Positions 15,178 through 23,183 of a stretch of 64,000 nt of DNA are shown here, piece after piece. Origin of the DNA: DAIDKA01 sp036267975 (lineage in GTDB: Bacteria; Pseudomonadota; Gammaproteobacteria; Steroidobacterales; Steroidobacteraceae); assembly GCA_036267975.1 (NCBI GenBank), contig DATAVA010000001.1:62001-126000 (forward strand), in the 5' to 3' direction. Position numbers and translations under genes: made by a program. Position 1 is the stretch's first letter; every line of letters begins with the position of its first letter. The notes beneath the pieces are model-generated. The model saw only the letters and a list, made by a program, of their open reading frames with translations, had not been told where the DNA came from and searched no databases.

Positions 15178-16968
15178 TTACACGACATCTTCCCAGGAAC
15201 GGCTCAAACGCAGGGCGCTGACGATAATGCCGACCATGCTGTAGGTCTGCGGGAAATTTCCCCACAGTTCGCCCGTCTCCGGATCGATGTCCTCCGACAG
15301 CAGGCCCACGCAGTTGCGGCGGCTGAGCAGCTTGTCGAACAGCTCCCGCGCCTCATCGAGCCGGCCGACCGCCGCGAGCGCATTGACGTACCAGAACGCG
15401 CACACCGTGAAAGCGGTCGTCGGCACGCCGAAGTCATCGGCATGGCGGTAGCGAAACAGCAGGTCGCCGCAGCGCAGATGCCGGCCGATCGCCGCCACCG
15501 TCGCGATGAAGCGCTCGTCGCAGGCCGACAGGAAGCGCAGCTCGGCGAGCAGCAATGCAGTGGCATCCAGCTTGTCACCCCCGAAGGTCGACACAAACGA
15601 GCCCAGTTGCGGATTCCAGGCCTCGGCCACGATGCGCGCGTGCATGGCCTTGGCGTGCGCACGCCAGCGGGCCGAATCCTTGTCCTTGCCGATCCGCGCC
15701 GCTATCTCGGCAAGGCGGTCACATCCCGCCCAGGACATGACCGCGGAAAAAGTGTGCACGGCCTCACTGCGGCGCAGTTCCCACGGTCCGGCATCGGCAG
15801 CACCGAACGACTCGACCGCGCGCTCCCCCAGGCGCTCGAGGCGCTCGAACAGCCGTTCGAACTCGGATATGTCCAGGCGCTCGTCATAAAACAGTTGCGC
15901 GGCGGAGAGGATGACGGAGCCATACACGTCGTACTGTTTCTGGCCGAATGCCTGATTGCCGATGCGCACGGGGCCCATGCCCCGATAGCCACGCAGTGCC
16001 GGCGTTGTGATCTCCGTCAGCTGCGCCCGGCCGCTGACACCATACAGCGGCTGCAGCTCACTGGCAGGGGTGCGCACATGCGTGTTGTGGATGAAGTGCA
16101 GATAGGCCTCCATCGTCCGGGTCGCGCCGAGACGATTGAGCGCATGGACCGTGTAGTAGCTGTCCCGCAGCCAGCAGAAGCGGTAGTCCCAGGTACGATC
16201 GGTATCCGCAGCTTCGGGTATCGAGGTCGTCAGGGCCGCGAGCACCGCACCGGTGTCCTCGAAGGTGCACAGCTTGAGGGTAATGGCCGCGCGGATCACC
16301 GCCTCCTGATAGTCGACGGGAATCGCCAGATCGCGCACCCAGTCCTCCCAGTACTTGCGCGTCTGCTCGAGCAGCGAGCGGCCGAACGCCCCGGGCGGCT
16401 CGTGGAGCGATTCATCATCGCTCAGAATGAACGTCAGCGGGCCATCCAGCACGAACGCTCGCTCCTCGTAAATCGCCGTCAGCGAACCATCCGTCGTCAC
16501 CCGGTAGCGCAGGTCATCGGCAATGAAACGCACCGAGTGCGTGGTACAAGTCATGCGCGGCGAGCCGCTGCCGTAGCCACAAGTGGGGCGCAGCCGTACG
16601 CGGATCATCGGCCGGCCGATGACCGGTTCGACGATGCGGATGATCATCGCCGGTCGGTGCATGCGGTCGCGGCTGCGGAATCGCGGGCACAGATCCGTGA
16701 CGCGCACGGTATTTTCAGCCCCTTCGTGGACAGTTTCGACGATCGCCGTATTGCGCAGGTAGCGCTGGCGGATGTGCGCCGTATCGTCCATGGTGATCGC
16801 GAAGGAGCCGCGACCGGCATCGCCGCCGGGGCTCAGCAGGGCACTGAATACCGGATCGCCATCAAGGCGTGGCAGGCATGCCCAGACGATCGATCCGCTT
16901 GCGTCAATGAGGGCTGCGATCTGGCAGTTGCCGATCACCGCCAGATTCAAGTCCGGTCTGCCGCTCAA
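15178..16968 (-). CDS. GH15 family glucoamylase/trehalase-like hydrolase
   Basis: A cytoplasmic 596-residue glycoside hydrolase family 15 enzyme; members cleave alpha-glucosidic bonds, and several are trehalases. The N-terminal beta domain starts LNLAVIGNCQIAALIDASGSIVWACLPRLD. The (alpha/alpha)6 barrel contains DTDRTWDYRFCWLRDSYYTV, ELQPLYGVSG and the C-terminal catalytic region LSEDIDPETGELWGNFPQTYS. I take the TTG at 16968, which overlaps the otsB stop by TTGA, because the conserved domain begins right after it. A GTG at 17028 is an alternative. Pairing with trehalose-phosphatase suggests trehalose or related glucoside turnover (inference). Confidence 0.85.
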   Translation of the reverse strand: MSGRPDLNLAVIGNCQIAALIDASGSIVWACLPRLDGDPVFSALLSPGGDAGRGSFAITMDDTAHIRQRYLRNTAIVETVHEGAENTVRVTDLCPRFRSRDRMHRPAMIIRIVEPVIGRPMIRVRLRPTCGYGSGSPRMTCTTHSVRFIADDLRYRVTTDGSLTAIYEERAFVLDGPLTFILSDDESLHEPPGAFGRSLLEQTRKYWEDWVRDLAIPVDYQEAVIRAAITLKLCTFEDTGAVLAALTTSIPEAADTDRTWDYRFCWLRDSYYTVHALNRLGATRTMEAYLHFIHNTHVRTPASELQPLYGVSGRAQLTEITTPALRGYRGMGPVRIGNQAFGQKQYDVYGSVILSAAQLFYDERLDISEFERLFERLERLGERAVESFGAADAGPWELRRSEAVHTFSAVMSWAGCDRLAEIAARIGKDKDSARWRAHAKAMHARIVAEAWNPQLGSFVSTFGGDKLDATALLLAELRFLSACDERFIATVAAIGRHLRCGDLLFRYRHADDFGVPTTAFTVCAFWYVNALAAVGRLDEARELFDKLLSRRNCVGLLSEDIDPETGELWGNFPQTYSMVGIIVSALRLSRSWEDVV

Positions 16969-17750
16969 TGAGCCAATCCCAGACAGGTACGCAACCAGGT
17001 GCGCACCCCCGCGGGATCCGGCAGCCACCAGGGTGCCGCGGCAATCGGTCCCACCGCGATTCCCATGCCATTGACACGCGCCACCGCCGCGAAAGCCGCC
17101 CGGTCGGTTTGATCATCGCCGATGAAGATCGGAAAGCGGCCCTCAAAAGGCGCCTCGCTCATGAAGCTTTCGAACGCGGCGCCCTTGTCGCAATGGCGCG
17201 GCAGCAATTCGAGGACATCAGCTCCTTCGACAATCTCGAAGATGCCGCGCGAGGCGTCCGCGAGCGCCTGCAGTTCCGCACGCAGCCGCATCAGCGACAC
17301 CGACAGCGCGCCGCGGTAGTGGACCGCGAATGCACTGCCCTTGTCCTCGATGAACAATCCTTCGTAGTGGCGCAGGCGCATGCGCAGCGACATCCGCATG
17401 TGCCACACGACGGTCGAGGGAATCGCGCATTTCTCAACGCCGCCGTCGGCACGGCGACGCTGCGCGCCATGAATGCCGGCAAGCGGCAGGCGCAGCGGCG
17501 CGAGCAGCGCGTCCATGTCGTCCAGACTTCGGCTGCTCATGATCGCGGTTGCGCCCGCAGTCGCGACATACAGGTCATCGAGCAGATACAGCAGGCAGCC
17601 GTCCACCACTACCTGATCGGGACGTCGTTCCAGGTTCATCAAGGTCCCATCGAAATCGAGGAACACGGCGCAGTGATCAGCAATCCGATGCAACGGCGGC
17701 GCTGCGCCCCGGTGGGATTTGTTCGCTGCTATTGACGCGCTCTCGCCCAT
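16965..17750 (-). CDS. otsB: Trehalose-6-phosphate phosphatase
   Basis: This HAD-superfamily enzyme removes phosphate from trehalose-6-phosphate. Its 261 residues carry the nucleophile motif FLDFDGTLMNL near residue 33, SSRSLDDMDALL, the cap-domain GIHGAQRRRADGG and the Mg-binding motif FIGDDQTDRAAF. GGAG lies upstream of the ATG at 17750. The trehalose-phosphate synthase otsA, normally adjacent, is not in the window; the gene is instead coupled to GH15. The N-terminal SIAANKSHRG region is a little longer than usual. Confidence 0.92.
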   Translation of the reverse strand: MGESASIAANKSHRGAAPPLHRIADHCAVFLDFDGTLMNLERRPDQVVVDGCLLYLLDDLYVATAGATAIMSSRSLDDMDALLAPLRLPLAGIHGAQRRRADGGVEKCAIPSTVVWHMRMSLRMRLRHYEGLFIEDKGSAFAVHYRGALSVSLMRLRAELQALADASRGIFEIVEGADVLELLPRHCDKGAAFESFMSEAPFEGRFPIFIGDDQTDRAAFAAVARVNGMGIAVGPIAAAPWWLPDPAGVRTWLRTCLGLAH

Positions 17751-17857
17751 GCTGGATCCGCTCCGTTGGACGGACTGATGAACCGGTTCTAATCATTTCA
17801 CTTCGAGCAATGTTTGCTATGCTGCAATCATTGTCAGTGATGCGAGAGATTCCGGAA

Positions 17858-18325
17858 ATGGCTGTCGGAAATCTCCTACAACGGGAGCGTCGGCGTCGCG
17901 AGACGCTGTTTGCGATGCGTTCAATCATTGATCGCATGCGCGAACACTACCGCGCACTCGAGCGCGCCACCGGCGCGCCCATTACCAGTCATCGGGTATT
18001 GGCGGCGATTGCGGCCACGCCCGGCATCGGCGCATCGGCCCTGGCGCAGCAACTGGACATGAACCGACCGGCAATGAGCCAGACGCTCAAGTCACTTGAG
18101 GAGCGTGGCTGGATCAGCCGGCGTCGCGATCGCGGGGACGGGCGTTCGGTGCAGCTGCGCCTGACGGAGTCCGGCAATCAGCTGCTGCGCTCCACCGTGG
18201 GTCGCGCCTCCGGCGCACTCGACCGCTGCATCCGTTCGCTGTCGGACGCCGAGTTGCGCGCGGCCAGGGACGGCCTGCGCGCGATTGCGAAGGAACTGGC
18301 GCTGAAGTCACCGCCGCGTCGCTGA
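17858..18325 (+). CDS. MarR family transcriptional regulator
   Basis: A 155-residue winged-helix repressor. After a helical N-terminus (RERRRRETLFAMRSIIDRMREHY) comes SHRVLAAIAATPGIGASALAQQL, a recognition helix MNRPAMSQTLKSLEERGWI and the wing RRRDRGDGRSVQLRLTESG. I choose the ATG at 17858, preceded by GAGAG and GGAA; an in-frame ATG at 17840 is possible. It is divergent from otsB, and the 107-bp gap contains repeated GCAA/TTGC half-sites (17807-17827), so it may control itself and otsB-GH15. The ligand is unknown. Confidence 0.88.
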   Translation: MAVGNLLQRERRRRETLFAMRSIIDRMREHYRALERATGAPITSHRVLAAIAATPGIGASALAQQLDMNRPAMSQTLKSLEERGWISRRRDRGDGRSVQLRLTESGNQLLRSTVGRASGALDRCIRSLSDAELRAARDGLRAIAKELALKSPPRR

Positions 18326-18327
18326 GC

Positions 18328-19248
18328 TCAGGTCCCCAGTTCGCCCAACTGCAGCAGCGGACCATACAGATCGGGCCGGCGGTCGCGAAACACGTACCAG
18401 TTGTCGCGCTGCGCGGCAAGTTGCGCGAGGTCGAAACTTGCGACCAGCACGGCATCGCCCTCCTCCCCCGCCTCGGCCAACTTCGCGCCGGTCGCATCGG
18501 TGATGAAGGAGGAGCCGTAGAAGCGGATGTACAGCCCGTGCGGATCCTGCAGTGAGCGCTCCAGCCCGAAGCGGTTCGCGGCGATCAGCGGCATCAGATT
18601 GGCGGCGGCATGACCCTGCTGGATGCGCTGCCAGTGATCGCGTGAATTTAGCGCAACGGCCGGCGGCGGCTCGCTGCCGATCGCGGTCGGGAACAGCAGC
18701 AGTTCGGCCCCCATCAATGCCATGACCCGGGCGGCTTCCGGAAACCACTGGTCCCAGCAGATACCGACGCCGATGCGTCCGTGCGCGGTGCTCCAGACCC
18801 GGAAGCCGGTGTCGCCGGGAGAGAAGTAGGTCTTCTCCTGATAGCCGGGTCCATTGGGAATGTGCGCCTTGCGATACACGCCCAGTACCGCGCCATCCGC
18901 ATCGATGATGGCCACAGAGTTGAAGCAGGCCAGTCCGTCGCGCTCGAAGAAACTGATGGGCAGCACCACGCGCAGTTCGCGCGCCACGGTGCGGAAGTGG
19001 CGCACCGCGGCGTTGTGCTCCAAGGGTTGTGCCAGCGTCAGATGCCGCGAATCCTGCTCGATACAGAAATACGGCGTCTCGAACAGTTCCGGAATGAGGA
19101 TGATGCGGGCATCCTGCGCCGCGGCCTCGCGCACCAGCTGCTCCGCCCGTGCGATATTCGCGTCGCGGTCCCACGAGCAGCTCAATTGGACGGCCGCGAC
19201 GGTCACCGGCCGTGGCTTGCTGGCCAGATGCGGCGGGGTCGCGTTCAC
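18328..19248 (-). CDS. aguB: N-carbamoylputrescine amidase (nitrilase superfamily)
   Basis: AguB converts N-carbamoylputrescine to putrescine, CO2 and ammonia, the last step of the agmatine route. The nitrilase triad is complete: Glu in LIPELFETPYFC, Lys in YRKAHIPNGPGY and Cys in GVGICWDQWFPE. The AguB-specific end RDRRPDLY is also present. Length (306 aa) is standard. It starts with GTG at 19248, overlapping the stop of the upstream FAD enzyme by GTGA, so the two are translationally coupled. The partner agmatine deiminase aguA is not adjacent. Confidence 0.92.
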   Translation of the reverse strand: MNATPPHLASKPRPVTVAAVQLSCSWDRDANIARAEQLVREAAAQDARIILIPELFETPYFCIEQDSRHLTLAQPLEHNAAVRHFRTVARELRVVLPISFFERDGLACFNSVAIIDADGAVLGVYRKAHIPNGPGYQEKTYFSPGDTGFRVWSTAHGRIGVGICWDQWFPEAARVMALMGAELLLFPTAIGSEPPPAVALNSRDHWQRIQQGHAAANLMPLIAANRFGLERSLQDPHGLYIRFYGSSFITDATGAKLAEAGEEGDAVLVASFDLAQLAAQRDNWYVFRDRRPDLYGPLLQLGELGT

Positions 19249-20627
19249 GCGAAGACCTTGCCGGGGTTGAGAATGCCGTGCGGATCCAGGGCGTGCTTCA
19301 GCGTGCGCATGGCATCGATCTCCTGCGCAGTGCGTGAAATGTTCAGAAAGTGCCGCCGCTCCAGACCGATGCCGTGCTCGGCGGAAATGCTGCCATCAAT
19401 GGGACGCAGCAGTTCATAGGCGAGCTCCTCGCCCAGATGCATCACTGCCGCGTCGCTCGTTCCCGGCGCCACGATCACGTGCAGATTTCCGTCCGCGATG
19501 TGTCCGAACGCGAACACGCGGCCCGCCGGGATACGCTGCGCGACCGCCTGGCGCAGCTTGGTCAGGTAGTCGGCCATATCCTCGATCGCCATGCTGACAT
19601 CGAAGTTCAGTGTGGCGCCGTAATGCTGCGTGATGAGCCACGGATCATCGCGCGGCGCCCACATTTCGGTGCGCTCCGCCTCGGATTTGGCGATGACGGC
19701 ATCCAGTACAACGCCCTGCTCCATGGCCGCGCCCAGCGCTTCCTCGAAGCGCACGGAGTCGCTGTCGATGTCGGCGCCCGAGGCCTCGACCAGGCCGTAA
19801 ATGCCATAGCTGGCCGGCAGCAATGCGCGGTGGTGACCAAATGCACTGGTGGTCGCAGCGTAGAACTCCGGCCACATCGCCTCGAAGGCACTGAGCTGTC
19901 CACCGAGACTCGCGTCGAGCATACCGAGCAGCTTCACCAGGCCGTCGAAATCAGCGCAACCCACCAGTGCCGTATTGGTACTGCGCGGCCGCGCAAACAG
20001 GCGCAGGTCGGCACGCGTGATCACCCCCAGCGTGCCCTCCGAGCCGATGAAGAGCTGCTTCAGGTCGTAGCCGGCATTGTTCTTGATCATCCGGTTCAGT
20101 GACTTGAGGACCGTACCGTCGGCCAGTACCGCCTCCACCCCCAGAACCAGCGCGCGCATCATGCCGTAGCGCAGAACGCGCACGCCGCCGGCGTTGGTGG
20201 ATATATTGCCGCCGATCGTGCAGGTGCCGCGGCCGCCCAGATCCAGGGCGAACATCAGATCGTGGCGCTCGGCCTCCTCCTGGACGCGCTGCAGGATGGC
20301 GCCGGACTGCACGCGCATGGTGCGGCCCGTGACATCGACCCGCTCGATAGCATTCATGCGCTCGGTGGATAGGATGAGTTCGTGCTCGGTGGTCGCGGTG
20401 CCCTCCACCAGGCCCGAGCGCCCGCCATGCGTCACCACGCTTTGGCGTCGGGCATGACACAGGCGCAGTACCGCGGATACCTGTTCGGTGGTGGCGGGTC
20501 GCACCAGCGCGAAGGCGCGCGGCACATGGCCATTCACATCGGTGCGCTCATGCACCGCGGCCCCGGTCAGCAGACCGGACTCGCCCACGACCGCGCGCAG
20601 ATCAGCCAGCAATCCTGAGTCGAGCAT
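19245..20627 (-). CDS. FAD-linked oxidase, D-2-hydroxyacid dehydrogenase (GlcD/D2HGDH-like)
   Basis: A 460-residue flavoprotein of the PCMH/FAD-oxidase-C type, probably oxidising a D-2-hydroxyacid such as lactate, glycolate or 2-hydroxyglutarate. The FAD domain shows THGGRSGLVEGT, LDLGGRGTCTIGGNISTNAGG and the C-terminal half GHIADGNLHVIVAPG (metal/substrate-binding region), SAEHGIGLERRHFL and LKHALDPHGILNPGKVF. The ATG at 20627 has AGGA 9 nt upstream; a TTG at 20675 is an alternative. It is coupled to aguB downstream. Substrate cannot be decided from sequence. Confidence 0.87.
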   Translation of the reverse strand: MLDSGLLADLRAVVGESGLLTGAAVHERTDVNGHVPRAFALVRPATTEQVSAVLRLCHARRQSVVTHGGRSGLVEGTATTEHELILSTERMNAIERVDVTGRTMRVQSGAILQRVQEEAERHDLMFALDLGGRGTCTIGGNISTNAGGVRVLRYGMMRALVLGVEAVLADGTVLKSLNRMIKNNAGYDLKQLFIGSEGTLGVITRADLRLFARPRSTNTALVGCADFDGLVKLLGMLDASLGGQLSAFEAMWPEFYAATTSAFGHHRALLPASYGIYGLVEASGADIDSDSVRFEEALGAAMEQGVVLDAVIAKSEAERTEMWAPRDDPWLITQHYGATLNFDVSMAIEDMADYLTKLRQAVAQRIPAGRVFAFGHIADGNLHVIVAPGTSDAAVMHLGEELAYELLRPIDGSISAEHGIGLERRHFLNISRTAQEIDAMRTLKHALDPHGILNPGKVFA

Positions 20628-20714
20628 TCCGGTGATCCTGTTCGTGAAGACGTAAGGCCCCGGATTTTCGCACAACCGCCGCAGCGCCGGCGCCGTTGTA
20701 CCGCCGAGCTCGGT

Positions 20715-21413
20715 TCAGTGCAGCAGGCGTTGGCGGTCCTGGGCCACCGTTTCAGTGAACAGTGCCTGGTCCAGCGCCTGAATATAGGTGGGCACATCCG
20801 CCGCGCCGGGCACCAGCACCCGGCTGTTCAGCAACAGATTGGGCACGCCCTCGACGCCCAGTCCCCGCAGTCGCCGCTCCTCGGCCAGCACCTCGGCGCG
20901 ACCGCTCGGACCGGCGGTGAACGCCGTGCTCACCGATGCATCCACACCGGCTTCGCCGGCCAGCTGCACCAGCACCAGCGGATTGCTGATATCGCGACCG
21001 GCTTCGAAGAATGCGCGGAAAATCGTATCGATCAGTGCGCCCTGGTGCGGGTCCGCCCCGGCCAGGTGCACCAGTCGATGCGCCTCGCGGGTATCCGGAA
21101 GGCTCGCGATGCGGCCAAAATCAAAGGCAATGTCCAGGTCGTGACCGGCGCCTTCAAGCTTGCGCTGCGCCTCATCCACGTCCGCGCCGGAGGGCAGGCG
21201 CGTAGCCAGGTGCTCACGCCAGCCCGTCTGGGTCATGCCGGCCAGCGGCAGACCGTGCCAGCGCTGCACCCGCGATGTCGCCCCATACAGGCTGTCCAGG
21301 GCGCGCGTCAGGTTGCGCTTGCCGATGAACGACCAGGGACAGGCCAGGTCACCGATGAAGTCCAGCTCCAGCGCCCGCGCCCGGGATCCGACGTGCAGCA
21401 ATTGTGTGTCCAT
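20715..21413 (-). CDS. DsbA-family (FrnE/HCCA isomerase-like) thioredoxin-fold protein
   Basis: A 232-residue cytoplasmic thioredoxin-fold protein with a large helical insertion. The active-site position reads LACPWSFIGKRNL, so the first cysteine of the usual CPWC is kept but the second is Ser. The cis-Pro loop GVEGVPNLLLN is present. No signal peptide is visible. One-cysteine relatives include 2-hydroxychromene-2-carboxylate isomerases and glutathione-linked enzymes, so an isomerase or transferase-like activity is as likely as disulfide exchange. It shares the strand of the FAD dehydrogenase downstream (87 bp) and the Gfo/Idh gene upstream. Confidence 0.8.
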   Translation of the reverse strand: MDTQLLHVGSRARALELDFIGDLACPWSFIGKRNLTRALDSLYGATSRVQRWHGLPLAGMTQTGWREHLATRLPSGADVDEAQRKLEGAGHDLDIAFDFGRIASLPDTREAHRLVHLAGADPHQGALIDTIFRAFFEAGRDISNPLVLVQLAGEAGVDASVSTAFTAGPSGRAEVLAEERRLRGLGVEGVPNLLLNSRVLVPGAADVPTYIQALDQALFTETVAQDRQRLLH

Positions 21414-21456
21414 GCCGGTTATCTGGCGTCCGCCCACCGGAAATCAAGGTGTCGGT

Positions 21457-22416
21457 TCAGCTTGACCGGCCAGGCTGACGGCTCCTGTGTACCTGGGCCG
21501 TGATCTGGATCGCCGTCTGCAGCGCCGCCAGCCCCGCCTCACCACTCACCAGGGGCGCCTTGCCCTGCTGGATACAGGTCAGGAAGGCGAGAATTTCCGC
21601 TTTCAAGGCATCGCCGGGCTCGAAATTGCGCTCATCGATGCTTACCGGAAGCTGTCCGTCGGTCGCCCCGCCGGGACGCTTGCGAATCACGGTCACGATC
21701 TTCTGCTGCAGATCCATGGACACGTAGGCGTCATCGGAGAACACCCGCATCTTGCGCTCGGTCTTCAGACTGACGCGACTGGCCGTGGCGTTGGCTACGC
21801 AGCCATTGGCGAAGCGGATCCGGGCATTGGCGATGTCCACATCCTCGGAAAACACCGGCGTGCCGATGGCATCAATCGATGCGATGGGGGATCCCACCAG
21901 CGTCTGCACGATGTCGATGTCATGGATCATCAGGTCGAGCACCACGCTCACGTCCGTGCCGCGCACCTGGTAGGGCGCCAGGCGATGGCACTCGATGAAA
22001 CGCGGCGCCCGCAGGTGTTCTTCGGCCCCCAGAATGGCCGAGTTGAAGCGTTCGAGGTGTCCGACCTGCAGGATGCGACCGTGCTGCGCCGCCAGCGCGA
22101 TCAGTTCACGGGCCTGCTCCGGGGTCTCGGTAATGGGCTTTTCAACCAGCACGTGCGCCCCGGCCTGCAGAAACTCGCGGGCGATGTGAAAATGCGCGGC
22201 GGTGGGGGTGACGATGCTGACGGCATCGACCTGGCCGAGCAGGCTGCGATGCTCGGCGAGCGCCACCGCGCCGACCTCGGCGGCGACGGCCGCACACGCC
22301 TCCGGCCTGGCATCCACCACGGCAATCAGCTCACATTCGGCAAGCTGGGCGTACTTCTGGGCGTGAAAGCGACCCAGGTACCCCACGCCGATGACTGCCG
22401 CTCTGACTTTTTTCAT
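21457..22416 (-). CDS. Gfo/Idh/MocA family NAD(P)-dependent oxidoreductase
   Basis: A 319-residue dehydrogenase with an N-terminal Rossmann fold (AAVIGVGYLGRFHAQKYA) and the family motif VEKPITETPEQARELI. The C-terminal substrate domain contains the metal-free catalytic region DLMIHDIDIVQTLVG. Members oxidise or reduce sugars, UDP-sugars or inositols. Some relatives act on UDP-GlcNAc in lipid A or glycan synthesis, but no such genes are nearby. The ATG at 22416 begins the conserved region. It is divergent from a small membrane protein, the two starts being 23 bp apart. Confidence 0.88.
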   Translation of the reverse strand: MKKVRAAVIGVGYLGRFHAQKYAQLAECELIAVVDARPEACAAVAAEVGAVALAEHRSLLGQVDAVSIVTPTAAHFHIAREFLQAGAHVLVEKPITETPEQARELIALAAQHGRILQVGHLERFNSAILGAEEHLRAPRFIECHRLAPYQVRGTDVSVVLDLMIHDIDIVQTLVGSPIASIDAIGTPVFSEDVDIANARIRFANGCVANATASRVSLKTERKMRVFSDDAYVSMDLQQKIVTVIRKRPGGATDGQLPVSIDERNFEPGDALKAEILAFLTCIQQGKAPLVSGEAGLAALQTAIQITAQVHRSRQPGRSS

Positions 22417-22439
22417 TGCGGCGGTATTATGCCTGCAAC

Positions 22440-22718
22440 ATGTCACCGAATATCGTCGCGGTCCGCCGTGAGCTGCTGTGGATCCTGATCGGCCTGGTCG
22501 TGGGGCTGCTGCTGCTGCCGCCGTTGGTATGGCTGGTCGGAGCGCATGTCTTCGGACCCTATGCCGGCGGCAATACCCGCGAACTCGTGGATCATTTCTA
22601 CCGCGGGCTGGGTCAGGGCCAGCAGGCGCCCTGGATCGTGGCCCTCGGTCCCTACGTGGTCCTGCTGGTGCTGCGGATGACCATAGGGGCCATTCATGGC
22701 GTTCGCCGTCAAGCTTGA
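22440..22718 (+). CDS. Small two-helix membrane protein, unknown function (92 aa)
   Basis: I do not recognise a family. The protein has a strong N-terminal hydrophobic segment (LLWILIGLVVGLLLLPPLVWL, about residues 11-32) and a second at 67-85 (IVALGPYVVLLVLRMTIG), separated by a soluble loop GPYAGGNTRELVDHFYRGLG. It could be an inner-membrane subunit or assembly factor. The ATG at 22440 is chosen because the hydrophobic N-terminus follows it. Its downstream neighbour on the opposite strand is also a small membrane protein. Confidence 0.65.
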   Translation: MSPNIVAVRRELLWILIGLVVGLLLLPPLVWLVGAHVFGPYAGGNTRELVDHFYRGLGQGQQAPWIVALGPYVVLLVLRMTIGAIHGVRRQA

Positions 22719-22758
22719 GACCGGTGGCCGGTGCGCTGGCGGCCGCGGCCCGGCGCGG

Positions 22759-23052
22759 CTACTTCTTCGGCCAGTACACCCAAAGTGCCACGCCCAGGCT
22801 GAGAGCGGTCGCGACATGCGCGAGCGAGCGCCAGCGGCGCTCCCGCAACTGCGCATAGAAGCTCATCCCCGCGATTGCCGATACGGCGCCGAATACCGCG
22901 ATGGCGATCCTTAAGGTGCTCTGTTCGCCGAAAAGCTCCCCGGCTTCATCCTTCGGCACGAACAGCAAGGTCACCCAGGTCAGGGACAGCCCCGCGAACA
23001 AGGTGAAGGCTGAGCCCATAATAATGCCGATCAGAACCGCTAAAGGGCGCAT
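22759..23052 (-). CDS. Small membrane protein, unknown function (97 aa)
   Basis: A 97-residue protein with three predicted membrane segments: LAVLIGIIMGSAFTLFAGLSL..., IAIAVFGAVSAIAGMSFYA and LAHVATALSLGVALWVYW, ending with PKK. No family is recognised. The ATG at 23052 begins a membrane helix; an upstream extension to 23136 would add a polar leader. It converges with the other small membrane protein gene and is divergent from prc. The 131-bp gap before prc shows nothing definite beyond probable promoter space. Confidence 0.65.
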   Translation of the reverse strand: MRPLAVLIGIIMGSAFTLFAGLSLTWVTLLFVPKDEAGELFGEQSTLRIAIAVFGAVSAIAGMSFYAQLRERRWRSLAHVATALSLGVALWVYWPKK

Positions 23053-23183
23053 GTTTACCGAAAGTAACCGTCTCTGCCGTTGATGATGCCAATTCCGCAG
23101 CTCGAAATGGTGCACTTGCTGCGACGAGGCGCGCACTCTAGCCTAGTACATTCGCGAACACCCAAGGACCTGCCTTACCCCCC

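Noticed and set aside
15442..16971. A 509-residue plus-strand frame opposite GH15
   Set aside because: Same GC effect; the minus strand carries clear GH15 motifs throughout.
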